Of a stretch of 64,000 nt of DNA, positions 16,775 to 25,136 are shown piece after piece. The position numbers and the translations under genes are program-made. Origin of the DNA: DATJZH01 sp052146815 (GTDB lineage Bacteria > Actinomycetota > Actinomycetes > Streptosporangiales > Streptosporangiaceae). The stretch is taken from NCBI GenBank assembly GCA_052146815.1, contig JBKQMG010000026.1, positions 1 to 64,000 of the forward strand, written 5' to 3'. The notes under the pieces were generated by a model, which saw only the letters and a list, made by a program, of their open reading frames with translations, was not told where the DNA came from and did not search any database. Each line of letters starts with the position of its first letter. Positions within the stretch are counted from its first letter, which is position 1.

Positions 16775-17809
16775 TCAGTCCGCGCTGCCGTTGTCGTCGT
16801 CGCGGCGGGTGCCGAACCTGTTGAACAGCCGGCTGCTGACCCCGGCGGCGCTCTCCGCCGCGCCGAGCACCGCGCCGATCAGCGGGTCGGAGCTGCGATT
16901 CCAGGAGTCCTGGTAGGACTTGGCCGCGGCCCTGAACTCGTCGCTGGCCGAGGTGTCATGGTCGTCATCACGCCGCGGGTAGTTGCCGGCCAGGATGTCG
17001 CGGTACTCGTTGCCCTCGGCCCACCGGTCCAGCTCGGCGAAGCGGACGACGGCGAAGGGGTGCGTGGTGCCCTGCAGCTGGAGCAGTTTGAGGAAGCTCT
17101 CCCGGACGTCGGGAACCGCGTCGTACTCGCGGGCCTGCTTGTGGAACTCGTCGTGGCTGAGCTCGGCCAGGCGCCGGCCGCCCGCCAGCTTCATCAGGGC
17201 CCGGCGGGCCGCCTCGACGTCCTGGGCCGCCAGCAGGCCCGCCCGGTCGCCCGACAGCTCTGACTTGCGGTACCACTCCTCCAGGCCCCAGATGATCGGC
17301 TTGAGGCCGAGCCACGCGAACGGCACGAATGCCAGCCGGCTGGCCAGGTTGATCAGGTAGAAGAGCATGGTGCGGTAGACCGCGTGACCCGACAGCACAT
17401 GCCCGAGCTCGTGCCCGATGACCCAGCGGATCTCCTCGGCGTCCATCAGCTCCACGATGCCGCTGTTGAGCACGAGGAACGGCTTGTCGGTGCCGAGGGC
17501 CATGGCATTGGCAATGGGATCCTGGGTGATGAACAGCTCAGGCACCTTCGGCAGGTCTAGGATGTAGCAGCCATCCAGCATCGCCCGGTAGAGGTCGGGG
17601 AACTGCTCCGGCGAGGCCCGGACCGAGCTGGACAGGAACATCAGCCGCAGCGCCCGGTCGTTGAACAGGCCCGCGAGGTTCTTCAGAATGACATCGAAAC
17701 CGGTGAGCTTGCGCAGCGCGACCAGCGCGGAGCGGTCGGCGGGGTGCTCGTAAGCACGTGAGCTGATACCGGGCAGACGCACCCGGGAGCGGTCGGGCAC
17801 AGTGGTCAT
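16775..17809 (-). CDS. M48-family zinc metallopeptidase
   Basis: A 344-residue M48 (HtpX/Ste24-like) protease. The zinc site is HELGH at 133-137, with the downstream third ligand in SELSGDRAG. A hydrophobic pair of helices lies between these motifs (LFYLINLASRLAFVPFAWLGL), so the protein is probably membrane-bound. The C-terminal ~70 residues are charged and variable. It is divergent from the ligase gene at 17848, sharing a 38-base intergenic gap. Family members degrade membrane or misfolded proteins; the specific substrate is unknown. Confidence 0.85.
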   Translation of the reverse strand: MTTVPDRSRVRLPGISSRAYEHPADRSALVALRKLTGFDVILKNLAGLFNDRALRLMFLSSSVRASPEQFPDLYRAMLDGCYILDLPKVPELFITQDPIANAMALGTDKPFLVLNSGIVELMDAEEIRWVIGHELGHVLSGHAVYRTMLFYLINLASRLAFVPFAWLGLKPIIWGLEEWYRKSELSGDRAGLLAAQDVEAARRALMKLAGGRRLAELSHDEFHKQAREYDAVPDVRESFLKLLQLQGTTHPFAVVRFAELDRWAEGNEYRDILAGNYPRRDDDHDTSASDEFRAAAKSYQDSWNRSSDPLIGAVLGAAESAAGVSSRLFNRFGTRRDDDNGSAD

Positions 17810-17847
17810 ACCGTCATCGTAGGCGCCCGGAGCCGGAGGTTATCCCG

Positions 17848-19185
17848 TTGACAGTCCAACAGACACCGGCGATGTTCGAGCCCGGCGCCGAAACGATGCC
17901 CGCTGATCAGCGGGCGGCCCTGCAGGAAGACCGGCTCAGGGCGCTGATCGACCGGCTGCTGGCAGCCGGCGGGCTGCAGGGCGGACGGCTCGCCGACGCG
18001 GGCGTGCGCGCCAGCGGCGACGTGACCCTCGACGACCTGCCCCGCCTGCCGACCACCAGCAAGCGCGACCTGTGGGACCACTACCCGTTCGGGCTGCTGG
18101 CCGTGCCGCGCTCCAAGGTCGTCGCCGTGCACGGCTCCAGCGGGACGGGCGGGCGGCCCACCCTGGTCGCCTACACCCGCGGTGACCTGCAGCTGTGGGC
18201 GCGGATGTGCGCCCGCGCGCTGGCCGCGGCCGGCGCTGGGCCAGGCAGTCTCGTGCACAACGCCTACGGATACGGCCTGTTCACCGGCGGCCTCGGCATC
18301 CACCAGGGCGCGGTCGAGCTCGGCGCCACGGTCGTCCCGGCGTCCGGCGGGATGACGCCGCGGCAGGTGACGCTCATCGCCGACCTGCAGCCCGACATCC
18401 TGACCTGCACGCCGTCGTATGCCATCCGTCTCGGCGAGGCTCTGGCCGAAGCAGGGGTGACGCCGGGCTCGGGCCTGCAGCTCCGGGCGGGGATTTTCGG
18501 CGCCGAGCCGTGGAGCGAGGCGATGCGCGACCGGCTGGAGGAACTGCTGGGGCTGCGCGCCCTGGACATTTACGGCCTTTCCGAGGTCATCGGCCCTGGC
18601 GTCGCCGCGGAGTGCATCGTGGCCGCCGACGGGCTGCACGTGAACGAGGATCACTTCCTGGTTGAGGCGCTCGATCCGGTGACCGGCGAGCTGGTCCCCG
18701 ACGGCACGCCGGGGGAGCTGGTCTTCACGACCGTCACCAAAGAGGCGCTGCCGCTGCTGCGCTACCGGACCGGCGACATCGCGGGCCTGACCCGCGGCAC
18801 CTGCGCGTGCGGCCGGACGCTGGCCAAGATGAGCAAGGTCACCGGCCGCCGGGACGACATGCTGGTCATCCGCGGCGTTAACGTCTACCCCAGCGAGGTC
18901 GAGCGGGTGCTGCTGACCGAGCCGGAGCTGGCTCCCGACTATCTGCTGGTGGTCGACGAGCGGGCGGCTCACCGCCGGCTGGTGGCCTGTTGCGAATTCA
19001 AAACGCAGATCCCTGGCGTGCTGTCGTTCGAATCAAAACTCCAGCTGCAGCTCAAAGACGTCCTCGGCCTCAGCGTGCGGGTCCGCCTGCTGCCGCCCGG
19101 CACCCTGCCCCGCACCGAAGTCGGGAAGGCAGTGCGGATCATGCGCTGGACCGGCGGCGAGCCGCCGCTGTCCGGTATCGACTGA
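17848..19185 (+). CDS. Phenylacetate-CoA ligase-like AMP-forming enzyme
   Basis: A 445-residue adenylating enzyme of the PaaK family, which makes acyl/aryl-CoA thioesters from ATP and a carboxylate. The P-loop-like SSGTGGRPTLVAYT, the central DIYGLSEVIGPG, ALPLLRYRTGDIAGL and the C-terminal GRRDDMLVIRGVNVYPSEVE are all present. A Cys cluster (GTCACGRT) matches the family. The TTG at 17848 has GGAGG eight bases upstream; ATG 17872 is the alternative. No other paa genes are nearby, so phenylacetate catabolism cannot be asserted; the ligand may be another aromatic acid or a secondary-metabolite precursor. Confidence 0.85.
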   Translation: MTVQQTPAMFEPGAETMPADQRAALQEDRLRALIDRLLAAGGLQGGRLADAGVRASGDVTLDDLPRLPTTSKRDLWDHYPFGLLAVPRSKVVAVHGSSGTGGRPTLVAYTRGDLQLWARMCARALAAAGAGPGSLVHNAYGYGLFTGGLGIHQGAVELGATVVPASGGMTPRQVTLIADLQPDILTCTPSYAIRLGEALAEAGVTPGSGLQLRAGIFGAEPWSEAMRDRLEELLGLRALDIYGLSEVIGPGVAAECIVAADGLHVNEDHFLVEALDPVTGELVPDGTPGELVFTTVTKEALPLLRYRTGDIAGLTRGTCACGRTLAKMSKVTGRRDDMLVIRGVNVYPSEVERVLLTEPELAPDYLLVVDERAAHRRLVACCEFKTQIPGVLSFESKLQLQLKDVLGLSVRVRLLPPGTLPRTEVGKAVRIMRWTGGEPPLSGID

Positions 19186-19253
19186 TCACGATCCTGCGTT
19201 CACCTGACGACAGACGGTTCGCTGAACGGTGCTTCCCATGAGAGGTCCTCGCT

Positions 19254-20279
19254 ATGACACAGCAGACCGCGCAGCGCGGGCAGTGGAGCGCCGCGGACGT
19301 GGGCGACCAGTCCGGCCGGATCGCGGTGGTCACCGGGGCCAACTCCGGCATCGGCCTGGAGGCGGCGAGAGTGCTCGCGGCCTACGGCGCGACGGTCGTG
19401 CTGGCCTGCCGGGACGTCGGCCGGGCGGAGGCGGCCGCGGACAGCATCCGCGCCGCGCTGAACGGCGCCCCCGCGCACGCCGCGAGCCCGGCGGCGACTG
19501 CCGCTGCCGGGGATTCGGCTGGCGGGGCTTCCGCGAGGGGGCAAGCCGGGGCCGTCCAGACCGTGGCGCTCAACCTCGCGTCGCTGGCGTCAGTCCAGGA
19601 CGCCGCCGCGCAGATCACCGAGCGGTTCCCGCGGCTGGATCTGCTGATCAACAACGCTGGCGTGATGATGCCGCCCTATCGGGAGACTGAGGACGGTTTC
19701 GAGCTGCAGTTCGGCACGAACCACCTGGGGCATTTCGCGCTGACCGGCCTGGTGCTGCCCAGCCTGCTGCAGGTGCCCGGATCGCGAGTGGTGACCGTCA
19801 GCAGCAACGGCCACAAGGCCGGGCGGATTCACTTCGACGACCTGAACTACCGCCGCCGTTACCGCCGGATGGGCGCCTACGGGCAGTCCAAGCTGGCGAA
19901 CCTGATGTTCACCTTCGAGCTGCAGCGCCGGCTGGCGGCGGCCACGGCGCCGACGATCGCGGTGGCCGCGCATCCGGGCACGGCGCGCACCGAGCTGACC
20001 AGGTTTATGCCGTCCTGGACGGAGCCGCTGATGGATCCGCGCCTCGGCCGGGTGAACTCGTGGTTCCTCCAGGACGCCGACATGGGCGCCCTGCCGACCC
20101 TGCGCGCGGCGACCGACCCGGCCGCGATCGGCGGCGACTACTACGGCCCGTCCGGCGTGTTCGAGCTGACCGGTGCTCCCAAGCGGGTCCGCTCCAATGC
20201 GCGCTCGCACGACGAGGCGGTCGCGCGGCGCCTGTGGGCGGAGTCGCAGGCGCTCACCGGAGTCAGCTATCCGGTCTGA
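19254..20279 (+). CDS. Short-chain dehydrogenase (retinol-dehydrogenase-like)
   Basis: A 341-residue SDR with the Rossmann motif TGANSGIG, NNAG near the middle and the catalytic YGQSK (YxxxK). Sequence around FGTNHLGHFALTGLVLPSL resembles the oxidoreductases annotated as retinol dehydrogenase or protochlorophyllide-reductase-like. A low-complexity Ala/Gly/Ser insertion of about 35 residues sits after the beta-alpha-beta unit and probably loops out. A GAGAGGTC stretch precedes the ATG. The gene follows the ligase by 68 bases in the same direction and may share its transcript. The substrate is unknown. Confidence 0.82.
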   Translation: MTQQTAQRGQWSAADVGDQSGRIAVVTGANSGIGLEAARVLAAYGATVVLACRDVGRAEAAADSIRAALNGAPAHAASPAATAAAGDSAGGASARGQAGAVQTVALNLASLASVQDAAAQITERFPRLDLLINNAGVMMPPYRETEDGFELQFGTNHLGHFALTGLVLPSLLQVPGSRVVTVSSNGHKAGRIHFDDLNYRRRYRRMGAYGQSKLANLMFTFELQRRLAAATAPTIAVAAHPGTARTELTRFMPSWTEPLMDPRLGRVNSWFLQDADMGALPTLRAATDPAAIGGDYYGPSGVFELTGAPKRVRSNARSHDEAVARRLWAESQALTGVSYPV

Positions 20280-20327
20280 CGACCCGCCTGACCAGGAGCC
20301 GCGGCGCCCGGCGCGGTCCGCCCCCTC

Positions 20328-20333
20328 TACAGT
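20328..20333 (+). promoter_or_regulatory. -10 element of a probably leaderless nadD transcript
   Basis: TACAGT matches TAnnnT and ends six bases before the nadD ATG at 20340. There is no Shine-Dalgarno sequence in the preceding 20 bases. No good -35 is visible. Confidence 0.4.
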
Positions 20334-20339
20334 CGCTCT

Positions 20340-21002
20340 ATGACTGGGGACGCCGGGACGGCGCAGGCCGGGGCGGGGCAGGCCGAAACTGGCCTGGCCG
20401 AGACCGGGAACGGGGCCGGGAAGCGCATCGGGGTGATGGGCGGCACCTTCGACCCGATCCACAATGGCCACCTCGTGGCCGCCAGCGAGGTCGGGCATGC
20501 CTTCTCCCTGGACGAGGTCGTTTTCGTGCCCACCGGCCAGCCCTGGCAGAAAGGCGACCGGGTGGTCTCCGCCGCCGAGGACCGCTACCTGATGACGGTG
20601 ATCGCCACCGCGTCCAACCCCCGGTTCTCGGTCAGCCGGGTGGACATCGACCGGCCGGGGGAGACCTACACGATCGACACGCTGCGCGATCTGCGCGCGC
20701 AGCGCGGCACGGAGGCGGAGTTCTACTTCATCACCGGGGCTGACGCGCTGGCGCGGATGATGTCCTGGCGAGACACCGATGACCTGTTCAAGCTGGCCCA
20801 TTTCGTGGGCTGTACCCGGCCAGGGCACAGGCTGTCGGGCCACGGCCTGCCCGATGAGCGGGTCAGCCTGATCGAGATCCCCGCGCTGGCGATCTCCTCG
20901 ACCGAGTGCCGCAAGCGGGTGCGGGCCGGCGAGCCGATCTGGTACCTGGTCCCTGACGGCATCGTGCAGTACATCAGCAAGCGGGGCCTTTACCGTGACT
21001 GA
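20340..21002 (+). CDS. nadD: Nicotinate-nucleotide adenylyltransferase
   Basis: A 220-residue NMN/NaMN adenylyltransferase that forms deamido-NAD from nicotinate mononucleotide and ATP. The nucleotidyl-transferase motif GGTFDPIHNGHL and the C-terminal ISSTECRKRV (ISSTxxR) are diagnostic. The first ~25 residues are Ala/Gly/Glu-rich and precede the fold. It is placed before rsfS as in most actinobacteria. The lack of a ribosome binding site and the -10 at proper spacing suggest a leaderless mRNA. The stop codon lies inside the first copy of a tandem duplication. Confidence 0.92.
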   Translation: MTGDAGTAQAGAGQAETGLAETGNGAGKRIGVMGGTFDPIHNGHLVAASEVGHAFSLDEVVFVPTGQPWQKGDRVVSAAEDRYLMTVIATASNPRFSVSRVDIDRPGETYTIDTLRDLRAQRGTEAEFYFITGADALARMMSWRDTDDLFKLAHFVGCTRPGHRLSGHGLPDERVSLIEIPALAISSTECRKRVRAGEPIWYLVPDGIVQYISKRGLYRD

Positions 21003-21045
21003 CAGTCGCCGATTACCGTGACTGACAGTCGCCGATCGTGACTGA
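20991..21045. repeat. Tandem 23-bp duplication at the nadD stop codon
   Basis: A 23-bp unit occupying 20991-21013 is repeated exactly at 21014-21036, and a partial third copy (CGTGACTGA) follows at 21037-21045. Each full unit contains the near-palindrome GACTGACAGTC. The first copy includes the nadD stop, so duplication has not changed the protein. Confidence 0.8.
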
Positions 21046-21177
21046 AACTTTTCGCAAGTTGTCGCCAGTCGTTGCGGGCGACGCGCCACGGTAGGCTGAA
21101 CTGGCCTGATCTGAGTTTCTTGACGAGACATGAGATGGTAGGCGTACAGGGTTTGCCGAGGAGGATTGCCAGCACAC

Positions 21178-21588
21178 GTGACTGCTACTGACAGGGCTAT
21201 TGAGCTCGTGGAGATCGCCGCCGCAGCCGCCGCTGACAAGCTTGCTTCCGACATCATCGCTTATGACGTCAGTGATCAGCTCGTGATCACTGATGCCTTC
21301 CTGCTCTGCTCGGCGTCGAACGACCGCCAGGTCCGGGCAATTGTCGATGAGATCGAGGACAAGCTGCGCAAGGCAGGAGCCAAGCCGGCCCGCCGTGAAG
21401 GCGAGCGTGAGGGCCGCTGGGTCCTGCTGGATTACATCGACGTGGTCATCCATGTCCAGCACGCCGAGGAGCGGGTGTTCTATGCCCTCGAGCGGCTGTG
21501 GAAGGACTGCCCGGTGGTCCCGGTGGTCGAGCCGGTCGGGGCCAGGGGAGCGGGCGGCCAGGGCGCGGGCGACCGGGGGCCGCGCTGA
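21178..21588 (+). CDS. rsfS: Ribosomal silencing factor RsfS (Iojap family)
   Basis: A 136-residue RsfS, which binds L14 and blocks subunit joining under starvation. The conserved core DKLASDIIAYDVSDQLVITDAFLLCSASNDRQVRAIVDEIE and WVLLDYIDVVIHVQH are present. The GTG at 21178 is chosen because VTATDRAIEL matches the N-terminus of actinobacterial relatives; AGGAGG lies 13 bases upstream, slightly far. An in-frame TTG at 21166 is too close to that site. The last ~25 residues are Gly/Arg-rich. The phosphatase frame overlaps or follows directly. Confidence 0.9.
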   Translation: MTATDRAIELVEIAAAAAADKLASDIIAYDVSDQLVITDAFLLCSASNDRQVRAIVDEIEDKLRKAGAKPARREGEREGRWVLLDYIDVVIHVQHAEERVFYALERLWKDCPVVPVVEPVGARGAGGQGAGDRGPR

Positions 21589-21614
21589 CCGCGGCAGCTG
21601 GCGTATCGGGACCC

Positions 21615-22265
21615 GTGCACTGGGCGGGATCCAGCTCACAGGAAGTCATCAGGCTCGTGCTCTGGCGGCACGGCCAGACCGCGTTCAACGCCGAGCGCCG
21701 GTTTCAGGGCCAGACCGACGTGCCGCTTAACGCCGAAGGACGCAAGCAGGCGAGGCAGGCGGCCCGGCACCTGGCCGCGATGAAGCCCGACGCCATCTTC
21801 TCCTCCGACCTGTCCCGCGCGTCGGCGACTGCCGCCGCGCTGGCCCGGCTGACGGGGCTGCCCGTCCAGCTGGAAAAGGACCTGCGCGAGCGCTCCGGGG
21901 GCCTGTGGGAGGGCCTGACGGACTCCGAGATCCGCGAGCAATACCCCGATGCCTACGGGCAGTGGGTGCCGCCGGGCGGCGAGTCCGACGAGGTCGTCGC
22001 CGATCGTGCGTCCGAGGCGCTGGGGCGGATCGCCGACAGTATGGACGGCGGCTCGCTGGCCGTGGTGGTGAGCCATGGCGGCGCGTTGAGCATGGGAATG
22101 TCGCGGCTTCTCGGGATCTCCGAGCAGCTGCGCGCACTAGGCCCGCTGGGTAACTGCAGCTGGTCGGTCATCGGCCGCCGCCAGGCCAAGTGGCGGCTGC
22201 TCGCGCACAACGTCGGCACCCTGCCGGAACCCGTACCCCTGCCCGAGGCGGGGGACGTGGAGTGA
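21615..22265 (+). CDS. Histidine phosphatase family protein
   Basis: A 216-residue phosphoglycerate-mutase-like phosphatase. The catalytic RHGQT motif (LVLWRHGQTAFNAERRFQGQTDVPLN) and the second His in VVVSHGGALS are present; FSSDLSRASATA and LRERSGGLWEGL are also conserved. In actinobacteria a gene of this type regularly follows rsfS, which supports the call; its substrate is not fixed (3-PGA phosphatase or glucosyl-3-phosphoglycerate phosphatase have been proposed for relatives). The start is uncertain: GTG 21615 is preferred, since upstream codons overlap rsfS and code only Gly/Arg. Confidence 0.85.
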   Translation: MHWAGSSSQEVIRLVLWRHGQTAFNAERRFQGQTDVPLNAEGRKQARQAARHLAAMKPDAIFSSDLSRASATAAALARLTGLPVQLEKDLRERSGGLWEGLTDSEIREQYPDAYGQWVPPGGESDEVVADRASEALGRIADSMDGGSLAVVVSHGGALSMGMSRLLGISEQLRALGPLGNCSWSVIGRRQAKWRLLAHNVGTLPEPVPLPEAGDVE

Positions 22266-22276
22266 CTGACTTCTAG

Positions 22277-22282
22277 TACACT
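22277..22282 (+). promoter_or_regulatory. Possible -10 for tRNA-Ala
   Basis: TACACT lies 35 bases before the mature tRNA 5' end, a normal leader length. The -35 is weak. Confidence 0.3.
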
Positions 22283-22317
22283 GGCGTGGCGCTGCAGCCG
22301 GAAAGCTCGGCGCGCGA

Positions 22318-22390
<73 letters not shown>

Positions 22391-22548
22391 CTCGTTTTCC
22401 CAGGTCAAAGCCTAGTTTTAAGATCATCTAGAGTGCTCCAAGATCGCTTGACCGTAATCTGACCGTCCCGGCGGACGTGCCTGATTGGCACTCAGCCTCA
22501 CGGACTGACTCAAGTTGGCACGCCGGATGCGTGTGACCGTCGTGTGCG

Positions 22549-22981
22549 TTGAACAGGATGACCGGAGCTGCCGCGGCCCACGGGCTGACTTTGCGGGTGG
22601 CGGAGCAGGGCAGGCGAAGGGGAGCGCGGTGCAGTACTAGACGGTCGCCGAGGCCTACGCGACCTGGAGCGGGCGGGCGGCCGGCTGGCGCTGACCGGCC
22701 GTCTTGCTGCCCTGCTGGCCCGGATCCGGGCCGGGCTGCAGCCCACGGTCTGTTCCCTGACGTCGTCGAGGTCCTCGTGGCGGGGCTGGGCCCGGCCGGG
22801 GCGATCGTCGAGGGGGGTCGTCGCCGTCGACCCGTCCGCCGGGGAGCTGCGCCCGTTCGGCGAGGTCATGTTCCGGCGGCGCGAGCACGGCATCGCCGAG
22901 GTGGTGCGGGACGTGCGGGTGGGCCCGTTCTGCTTCGAGTTGCGGTATGCCGACGGTCAGGACCTCACCGTCTGTCGGTAG
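22549..22981 (+). pseudogene. Frameshifted remnant of an unidentified protein gene
   Basis: Three adjoining frames give protein-like text: GRLALTGRLAALLARIRAGLQP, then FPDVVEVLVAGLGPAGAIVEG, then VVAVDPSAGELRPFGEVMFRRREH continuing to a TAG at 22979. The last switch falls at a run of six G (22812-22817). The stop codons and frame changes indicate a decayed gene whose family I do not recognise. The 158 bases between the tRNA and this remnant hold nothing clear. Confidence 0.4.
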
Positions 22982-23155
22982 TCGAGCTTGATCAGGAGGC
23001 AGGTGGGAACCGCCCGCAGACCTTGGCGCCGGGACCGGAGCGCGCTGCCCTGGACAGAATCCGGCCGGGGTCCTGACACACTTGGAGCGCCGGCGTGATC
23101 CCGCGGATGGCGTGACGGGCCGGTGACCGGGACTCCGACTGGGCAGAGGATCGCG

Positions 23156-23758
23156 ATGACGGCGCAGCCACCGGACTGGGACGCGGTATACGTGGCCAGC
23201 ACGCCGCCGCCGTGGGACATCGGTCGGCCGCAGCCGGCGTTCGTCTGCCTGGCGCGCGGCGGCCTGCTCTGCGGCCGGGTGCTCGACGTGGGCTGCGGCA
23301 CGGGGGAGCACGCGCTGCTCGCGGCCGCCCACGGTGCGGATGCCATCGGCGTCGACGTGTCGCCGCGCGCCATTGAGCAAGCCCGCGGGAAGGCAGCCGC
23401 ACGAGAGGTGACGGCCCGGTTCGAGGTCGCTAGCGCGCTGAACCTCAGCCAGCTTGCCATGACCTTCGACACGGTCATCGACAGCGGGCTGTTCCACGTC
23501 TTCGACGACGAGGATCGCGCCCGGTACGTCACCAGCCTGGCGGCGGTGCTGCGGTCCGGGGGCAGCTGCTACCTGATGTGCTTCAGCGACCGCGAGCCGG
23601 GAGACTGGGGGCCCCGCCGGGTCCGCCAGGACGAGCTGGCAGCCGCGTTCGCCGAGGGCTGGGACGTCACCGGCATCGCGGCGGACACGTTCGCGGTCAA
23701 CCGCGGATCCGGTGCCGCCGCGGCACAGGCCTGGCTGGCCGCTATCCGCCGGCTGTGA
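23156..23758 (+). CDS. Class I SAM-dependent methyltransferase
   Basis: A 200-residue methyltransferase with motif I VLDVGCGTGEHALLAA, the acidic motif II region GVDVSPRAIEQARGKA and a SGLFHVFDDEDRARYV block. The N-terminal WDAVYVASTPPPWDIGRPQP is typical of small thiopurine-methyltransferase-like/Tehb-like enzymes. The ATG at 23156 is preferred because AGAGGA lies just upstream; a GTG at 23123 has none. The substrate is unknown. A second, frameshifted methyltransferase follows 193 bases downstream. Confidence 0.82.
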   Translation: MTAQPPDWDAVYVASTPPPWDIGRPQPAFVCLARGGLLCGRVLDVGCGTGEHALLAAAHGADAIGVDVSPRAIEQARGKAAAREVTARFEVASALNLSQLAMTFDTVIDSGLFHVFDDEDRARYVTSLAAVLRSGGSCYLMCFSDREPGDWGPRRVRQDELAAAFAEGWDVTGIAADTFAVNRGSGAAAAQAWLAAIRRL

Positions 23759-23951
23759 CCCCATCGAACCTCGATATCCCCATCCCCCGGCGGCTGGTGC
23801 CGTGCGGCGTCGACGCCATCTCCGCACCGGCAGTGCCACGCCCGGAGCGGCAGGTGCGGGCGACCGGAGGGTCGTGAGAGTGTCGGGCTGCGAGCTCGGG
23901 CGAGACGGATTTCCGGTAGCACTGGCGGGGTATTCGCGGCAGCCTGTAACG

Positions 23952-24763
23952 GTGATTGATCCGGCGATCGAAAGTCACTACGGCACCGGCTACGAACGCT
24001 CCCGCCTGTTCCCCGGCGGGACTCCGTCCCTGGAGTACGTCAGGTCGATGGAGTTGCTGGGCCGGCTGCTGCCCCGGCCGCCCCGCGGGTCCTGGACGTG
24101 GGCGGCGGCCCGGGCGCCTATGCCGCGCCGCTGGCCAGGCAGGGCTACGGCGTGCATCTGGTGGATCCGGTGCCGCTGCACGTGGAGCAGGCACGCCAGG
24201 CAGCGGCCGCCGATCCGGCGGCCGGCTTCACCGCCGCCCTGGGCGACGCGCGGAAGCTATCGGAGCCAGCTGAGTCGCAGGACGCGGTGCTGCTGTTCGG
24301 GCCGCTGTATCACCTGACCGAGGCGGCGCACCGCCGGCGGGCCCTTGCCGAGGCCCGCCGGGTGCTGCGGCCGGGCGGCCGTCTGCTGGCCATGGCCATC
24401 TGCCGGTTCGCTTCGCTGCTCGACGGGCTGTATGAGGGCTGGCTGGACGATCCGGGCTTCCGGCCGATCGTGGACCAGGACCTGATGGACGGGCAGCACC
24501 GCAACCCCGATCCTGCCGGCAGGCCGGAATTCTTCACCACCGCCTACTTCCATCCTCCCGAAGGCCTGACCGGCGAGATCGAACGGGCTGGTTTCACCGG
24601 CGTGGCCGTCTACGGGGTCGAGGGCCCGGGCTGGCCGCTGCGCCAGGAGTGGGCAGACCCGCAGCGGCGCGAGCAGATCCTGTTCGCCGCCCGCTCAGTC
24701 GAGACCCAGCCCTCAATTATCGGCTTCAGCGATCACCTCATCGCCGCCGCGACCAAGCCGTAG
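23952..24763 (+). pseudogene. Class I methyltransferase with one frameshift
   Basis: The N-terminal part, from GTG 23952 (VIDPAIESHYGTGYERSRLFPGG), is in one frame. The SAM motif VGGGPGAYAAPLARQGYGVHLVDP and the rest, to 24763, are in another. The switch lies at about 24075-24095 in a C/G-rich run (CCGCCCCGCGGG), where one base appears to be missing. Apart from this the protein would be complete at about 270 residues, including LYHLTEAAHRRRALAEARRVLRPGG. Either a recent mutation or a sequencing error is possible. Confidence 0.65.
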
Positions 24764-25136
24764 CAGAGCCCAGCCAAAACGGCCGCCAAGCGGCAAAAGA
24801 GGAAGTCTTCGGTGCGGTCGGCAACGCATAAACATGCAGCGCGCCGGCCAGCGCAGTGACACTTAAATGGGCTCGCCCGGCTGGCCTAGCGACATAAGAG
24901 TCGGCGTGATAACCGCGCACCGACCCGCCGATCTGGACGGCGATCTTGGTCGTCGCCGTGGCTGCCTTCGGCGCACATAACAAGCTGTTCTGCACGTCAC
25001 GGTGCCGTCTTCCGGCTGTCGCCGCGTATCGGCCGCTCTGGTGTTGCGGCCGGTTGCGGCCGACGAGACAGATTCAAGGTTCATTTCTCCGACCTGGCTA
25101 GTGACCACGAGGTGTGCCGGTGGGTTGCCTGCAAGG
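24764..25136 (+). other. Gene-free interval
   Basis: This 373-base stretch between the methyltransferase and the TetR gene holds no frame with protein-like composition on either strand and no clear hairpin. It is somewhat less GC-rich than its surroundings. I see nothing supportable in it. Confidence 0.5.

Noticed and set aside
19590..21257. 555-residue minus-strand frame over SDR and nadD
   Set aside because: Covers two clear plus-strand genes and has no recognisable motif.
24075..24095. Programmed frameshift in the methyltransferase
   Set aside because: No slippery heptamer, upstream Shine-Dalgarno or stimulating structure was seen; mutation or error is simpler.
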